Assembly (NCBI GenBank): GCA_044449065.1
Contig: JBIOHP010000008.1
Location: forward strand, 62,001 to 126,000
Source: JBIOHP01 sp044449065
GTDB taxonomy: Bacteria > Bacteroidota > Ignavibacteria > UBA10030 > SZUA-254
DNA: 64,000 nt
Direction: 5' to 3'
Shown here in pieces: positions 60,318 through 64,000 of this stretch (position 1 is its first letter; every line of letters begins with the position of its first letter). The notes below the pieces were generated by a model. The model made no database searches and was not told the origin of the DNA. It saw only the letters and a program-made list of their open reading frames with translations. Both the position numbers and the translations under genes were made by a program.

Positions 60318-61661
60318 ATGACACAAATCCTTGATGATAAGCCCATTCATTCCAGGGCATTTCGCCTGCGACGTGCTTTGAACTGGTTTCCACTCGGTCT
60401 TACCTATGCCACTTACTATATGGGGAGGTATAATTTTAACGTTGTTAAGGGAGAGATGGGGTCGATGTTCCATCTCGATAAGGCGGAGATGGGAATTATT
60501 GCCACAGCCGGATTCTGGACGTACGCTTTGAGCGTAATTTTTAATGGTCCTCTTGCCGATAAAGTTGGCGGGCGAAAGGCGATTCTTATTGGCGCTGTCG
60601 GCGCATTAACCATGAATTTAATTATCGGTCTCCTGTTCCTGAATGGTTGGACTACTAAAATCATCGTCGGCATGTCACTATTATACTCAATGAATATGTA
60701 TTTTCAGAGTTTCGGCGCGCTTTCCGTCGTTAAAGTAAACGCGGCATGGTTTCATGTGAAAGAGAGGGGTATTTTTGGCGGGATCTTCGGATCGATGATT
60801 TCGGTAGGTTATTTCCTGGCGTTAACCATTGGCGGATGGATCCTCGCAAATTTTTCATGGTATATGGTTTTTTTAATCCCATCGGTTGCGATGGGTGTAA
60901 TGTTTATTGTAGATTATTTCCTCGTCCAGGATCGTCCCGGAAAAGCTGGCCATACCGATTTTGATACCGGAGACGCCTCGAGCGGCGACGAAACGCCTAT
61001 AGATTTCGCATACCTGGTGAAGAAAGTCTTTTCCCATCCGGTTATTATTACAATCGCGATTGCGGAGTTTTGCACCGGATTCGTGCGCCAGGGATTGCTC
61101 CTCTATTTTACGGAATTTTTAAAGGAAGTGCATCACATCGAACCGGGTACTTGGCTTTTCAGTTTGGCAGGCACCGGTGTAACAATTGGTGGTATTCTGG
61201 GGGGACTACTTTGCGGTTTCCTCTCCGATAAGGTATTTCAGTCCCGAAGAGCGCCAGTCGCGTTTTTCTTTTATATTTTTCAAGTGTTTTCTCTCTTTGC
61301 CCTGGGATTTGCGCCAGGTCCCGGTTCCGCCGCTTTATTGGTTGGAGTTTGTTGCATGTTCATTTTTGGCGTTCATGGAATGCTTTCCGGTACTGCCTCG
61401 ATGGATTTTGGCGGGAAGAAAGCAGCAGCCACCGCCGCAGGAATGCTTGATGGAATCCAGTACGTTGCAAGCGGGTTCACCGGTTTTGGTTTGGGTTGGA
61501 TACTAAAAACTTATGGATGGGACGGCACTCCACTCACAAACGGGTACCAGCCGGCGAATGCCTGGGTTTGGGTTGTTTCGATAATTCCATTTTCTATTAT
61601 CGGAGGGTATCTTATGACGAGAATCTGGAATGCGCATCCGAAGGGGAGCGGGGGACATTAG
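60318..61661 (+). CDS. OPA-family organophosphate:phosphate antiporter (GlpT/UhpT/UhpC-like MFS protein)
   Basis: The 447-residue transporter has 12 predicted membrane segments and the OPA signature near the first helix (LTYATYYMGRYNFNVVKGE). The MFS motif ADKVGGRKAILIG between TM2 and TM3 and the loop FHVKERGIFGGIFGSM support it. OPA proteins exchange sugar phosphates or glycerol-3-phosphate for phosphate. The exact substrate is unknown. The hypothetical secreted protein gene follows 24 nt downstream, and they may be co-transcribed. Confidence 0.88.
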   Translation: MTQILDDKPIHSRAFRLRRALNWFPLGLTYATYYMGRYNFNVVKGEMGSMFHLDKAEMGIIATAGFWTYALSVIFNGPLADKVGGRKAILIGAVGALTMNLIIGLLFLNGWTTKIIVGMSLLYSMNMYFQSFGALSVVKVNAAWFHVKERGIFGGIFGSMISVGYFLALTIGGWILANFSWYMVFLIPSVAMGVMFIVDYFLVQDRPGKAGHTDFDTGDASSGDETPIDFAYLVKKVFSHPVIITIAIAEFCTGFVRQGLLLYFTEFLKEVHHIEPGTWLFSLAGTGVTIGGILGGLLCGFLSDKVFQSRRAPVAFFFYIFQVFSLFALGFAPGPGSAALLVGVCCMFIFGVHGMLSGTASMDFGGKKAAATAAGMLDGIQYVASGFTGFGLGWILKTYGWDGTPLTNGYQPANAWVWVVSIIPFSIIGGYLMTRIWNAHPKGSGGH

Positions 61662-61685
61662 AAGAAGTTCTCGACAAAAAATGGT

Positions 61686-62405
61686 ATGACAATAACTAAA
61701 TTTGTATTCTTCGACTTCCTTAAGCGGGTCCTAATTCTGAATCTTATAGGTCTTTTATTTTTTCCGATCCTTTCGCTTAATGCCGGCTCTCCACTTGACA
61801 ATGTAAAATACATAATCCCTAATGGGTGGGAGCTAAAAAGTCGTAAAGTTGATGATTCAAAAGCCGTGCTGGTTTATGATATCAGAACCGAAATAATATA
61901 TGGCAAACAATGTCCTTGCTTCAGTCTTCTTCAAAGCTACTACCTACCAGACTCGATCACGCTTAGATATGCTGATGATATCGTATCACAACACATTCTC
62001 AAGATTTCCAAAGCTCATTATGTTCTGAGCGCACAAGATGGCGAATATTGGAAAACTTATCTATTTATTGGCGACGAAAGGAGCGTCCAGATCATTCTAC
62101 TTTATAGGATTGGAATATTCAAAGGAACCTCGTTTGAGGTAATGATGGCATTTCCCAATAAGAAATCTGTCGATTCGACTCACAAAGATTTGAAGGTTCT
62201 TTCCTTAAATTCTGATTATGTTATAGACCAAAACATGCGGGGTATAGCTGTAGATTCACATTACGTTGGACACCTCCTTGATGATTTTAACAGTTTTTGT
62301 AATTCCATTGAGATTTACGATCAGAAACTATTTAAGGCGAAGTTTATTTTGTTAGATCCTCCGGATAGTGCGAATGTATTCCGCGACTCAACTATTGAAC
62401 ATTGA
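61686..62405 (+). CDS. Secreted protein of unknown function
   Basis: A 239-residue protein with an N-terminal signal or anchor (LIGLLFFPILSLNAGS). The rest is mixed alpha/beta with no motif I recognise (for example NVKYIIPNGWELKS, QCPCFSLLQSYYLPD). It starts 24 nt after the OPA antiporter stop and is followed by a terminator hairpin. It is probably a periplasmic or surface protein. No function can be assigned. Confidence 0.65.
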   Translation: MTITKFVFFDFLKRVLILNLIGLLFFPILSLNAGSPLDNVKYIIPNGWELKSRKVDDSKAVLVYDIRTEIIYGKQCPCFSLLQSYYLPDSITLRYADDIVSQHILKISKAHYVLSAQDGEYWKTYLFIGDERSVQIILLYRIGIFKGTSFEVMMAFPNKKSVDSTHKDLKVLSLNSDYVIDQNMRGIAVDSHYVGHLLDDFNSFCNSIEIYDQKLFKAKFILLDPPDSANVFRDSTIEH

Positions 62406-62462
62406 AATGAGTTAAGCATTATAAATCGCATTAATAGGTCATGGACAATTAGTCAAAACAAG

Positions 62463-62489
62463 AAGCCGAACAGATTGCTTATTCGGCTT
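62463..62489 (+). terminator. Terminator hairpin after the secreted protein gene
   Basis: An 8-bp stem AAGCCGAA/TTCGGCTT (62463-62470 and 62482-62489) has an 11-nt loop and is followed by TTCGATTTT. It lies 57 nt past the plus-strand stop and about 60 nt before the stop of the convergent kinase-like gene. Confidence 0.65.
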
Positions 62490-62547
62490 TTCGATTTTCC
62501 CACCTTCTTCTACTCCCGTCGATCAAATAATTGACGGCTGAGTCTGC

Positions 62548-63255
62548 TTACATCTTCAGCCGTACCAACTTCGTCGTAGCCTTCTCAAGTTCCTTGCCAA
62601 TGAGTATCGGATCAAGCGTTTTTTCTGGTTCATTCTCAAAAACGGCGTAGGGTATCTCAAATCCATTCACTTTAATAACCTTTGAATCTGCAGCAGCAAT
62701 TTTTTCCCAATCATTCGTCTTGTAGTAGAAATCCATTTTCTCGTCGGGAAGTGAATGATAGAGGATTGAATCTTCCTGTCCTTTGCGAGCTCTCCGGTGG
62801 TTTTTCCTCACCGATTCTTCATACGAAACTTTGATATAAAGAAGCGCTGCCCGTTTGAGGATATCCTTGTGCAGGTAAGTAAGTGCCTCATGAATGCCGT
62901 TTTCCCCGCCGCGCGCGAATTCAATCAACATCGTCTTTGCATCGTGGTAGTTGGGGGATTGCGCTAATTTTTTCCGGTATTCAAGATTGATTCGCTCAAT
63001 GTAAAGATTCCATATAAAGTTATTGGTGAAGAAGTAATCCGGAGTTGTCCATATTCTGGGTTTTCCGTGTAGGGAGAGCATGTCGTCGATTTCGAATGTT
63101 TCCCAGACATAGACGAAATCGTCTAATTCATCAAAATCGGCGATATGGAAACGGCGGAGACGCTCGTCGGGTTTTGAATTCTTAAGAAAATCGATGACTT
63201 CCGATTTTCCGGCGGCCGGCCTTCCGGTAATGATGAGGATGGGGAAATTATCCAT
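62548..63255 (-). CDS. Orphan P-loop nucleotide-kinase-like protein
   Basis: The 235-residue protein has a clear P-loop GRPAAGKSEVIDF near the N-terminus and a later LYIKVSYEESVRKNHRRARKG segment with lid-like arginines. It looks like a nucleoside or nucleotide kinase relative with no recognised substrate. It is convergent with the secreted protein gene. The first residues (MDNFPILIITG) are hydrophobic and fit a beta strand leading into the P-loop. Confidence 0.65.
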   Translation of the reverse strand: MDNFPILIITGRPAAGKSEVIDFLKNSKPDERLRRFHIADFDELDDFVYVWETFEIDDMLSLHGKPRIWTTPDYFFTNNFIWNLYIERINLEYRKKLAQSPNYHDAKTMLIEFARGGENGIHEALTYLHKDILKRAALLYIKVSYEESVRKNHRRARKGQEDSILYHSLPDEKMDFYYKTNDWEKIAAADSKVIKVNGFEIPYAVFENEPEKTLDPILIGKELEKATTKLVRLKM

Positions 63256-63383
63256 CTTCTACTGATCCTTATTCAGGGTTTAGGATTTAAGGTAAATTGG
63301 TTTTATCCGTGACTGGGGACAAATGATTAGAAATCAGTTGCCGAAAACAGCATTTTACTGATGAAATGTAAGAATTCTCTTGG

Positions 63384-63728
63384 CTAGTTGCAATTAATAA
63401 TGTTCAATTTACCCGGCGGAGTATGTGCATCGCGGAACATTTCCTCTATATCGACTCCATCATGGACGTTAAGCATTACATAACACGTGAAGTAACACTG
63501 ATATTTTTTTAGATACTCCGTGATGATGTGCGGGATATGTGATTCGTCTTTCCGGAGAACGTGCCGAAGACTCCGGAAGAGATTATCAGTCTGGCTCGTA
63601 TAGAACGTTTGGTGAACCCCGCTTGCTAATCGTACTGCCAGCATATATACTCCCGGGCATGACGGGACGTAAAGACTGAGATGCCGGTCGGTGAGCGGCA
63701 AGAATTCGTTATGTAGTACTTCAATCAT
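63384..63728 (-). CDS. Small protein of unknown function with a faint GIY-YIG nuclease resemblance
   Basis: A 114-residue protein with a strong GAGGAGAT ribosome-binding site, so it is likely real. Residues 26-58 (PGVYMLAV, then TFYTSQTDNLFRSLRHVL) recall the GIY-YIG start and arginine region, and the end (IEEMFRDAHTPPGKLNI) recalls the glutamate-proline-asparagine segment. The YIG tyrosine-isoleucine-glycine is YTS here, so catalytic activity is doubtful. It lies upstream of the P-loop protein on the same strand, 128 nt away. Confidence 0.5.
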   Translation of the reverse strand: MIEVLHNEFLPLTDRHLSLYVPSCPGVYMLAVRLASGVHQTFYTSQTDNLFRSLRHVLRKDESHIPHIITEYLKKYQCYFTCYVMLNVHDGVDIEEMFRDAHTPPGKLNIINCN

Positions 63729-64000
63729 GAATATCTCCTCAAATTATCCTTCAAAATAGCGATTGATTATTATGGAGAGATAACGTTAAGATTATGAAAT
63801 GATTAAATGGTACTCAGTTCGGTAACTATCTGAAAAGATATATATCGAATAGAACAAAAAGAGCTTTCCTTGAATATTTTCATCGAGCGGGAAAGATATA
63901 TCCAAAAGACAAGTTGGGTCGGTTACCGTAAACAGGAGATGGAAAATTTCTTAACTATTTGGTAATCATTTGTTAATATTAGATTCGTATATTGCTAAAC
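63729..64000. other. Right-edge intergenic sequence
   Basis: The last 272 nt are A/T-rich and hold no gene I can support. They contain the promoter of the small minus-strand protein and perhaps the promoter of a gene beyond the window edge. Confidence 0.4.

Overview
The window looks like a chromosomal segment of a free-living bacterium of the FCB (Bacteroidota/Chlorobiota/Ignavibacteriota) group, most like an Ignavibacteria-type lineage. Three very large secreted proteins end in the type IX secretion (Por) sorting domain with the NYPNPFNP motif. A GlmU-like enzyme belongs to the alternative family found mainly in Bacteroidetes/Chlorobi. The RecA, RecX, CinA, PgsA, PgpA, L28 and L31 genes are ordinary bacterial housekeeping genes. 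No phage, insertion sequence, CRISPR array or recognisable defence island is visible. The lineage is inferred from gene content; there is no rRNA gene here.

Layout. 1-5.7 kb (minus): the N-terminal part of an acetyl-CoA synthetase, AcpS, a threonine-dehydrogenase-like enzyme with an insertion, RsmB translationally coupled to the GlmU-like enzyme, and ribosomal protein L31 with its own terminator. 5.8-12.6 kb (minus): a SPOR protein and two tandem paralogous M14 carboxypeptidases with type IX sorting domains. 12.9-14.4 kb (plus): an alpha/beta hydrolase and BioY, closed by a bidirectional terminator. 14.4-22.2 kb (minus): a methyltransferase, two DEDD exonucleases (one fused to a WYL-like domain), recX, recA, a lone receiver domain, thpR, cinA, pgpA, pgsA and rpmB. 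22.5-30.2 kb (plus): a six-gene operon for a membrane complex of the group 4 hydrogenase/complex I family. Its large subunit has lost all four NiFe-ligand cysteines, so it belongs to the Ehr (energy-converting hydrogenase-related) class rather than being a hydrogenase.

30.3-32.4 kb: a pilin-like protein (minus), then a gene desert of about 1.7 kb that contains a fragment resembling the 5' part of a tRNA. 32.4-45.7 kb (plus): one giant secreted-protein gene split into two reading frames by an apparent single-base frameshift near 34,895. The first part carries a TIG domain and seven FG-GAP/VCBS calcium repeats. The second carries an M28 metallopeptidase domain, about 21 InlB-B-like repeats with a 222-nt period and a 1,647-nt higher-order duplication, and a type IX sorting domain. 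An intact tRNA-Arg(TCT) follows at 45,886.

46.1-59.2 kb (minus): a large nucleoside salvage and catabolism cluster. It reads deoxynucleoside kinase, cytidine deaminase, thymidine phosphorylase, thymidine kinase, BMP-type nucleoside-binding lipoprotein, ABC ATPase, two permeases, an NCS2-like nucleobase permease, DERA-type DeoC, and a two-domain ALDH16-type aldehyde dehydrogenase. Together these would import nucleosides, deaminate and phosphorolyse them, cleave deoxyribose-5-phosphate to glyceraldehyde-3-phosphate and acetaldehyde, and oxidise the acetaldehyde to acetate. Phosphopentomutase is not in the window. 59.4-64 kb: two orphan P-loop kinase-like proteins, an OPA-family sugar-phosphate antiporter, a secreted protein of unknown function and a small protein with a faint GIY-YIG resemblance.
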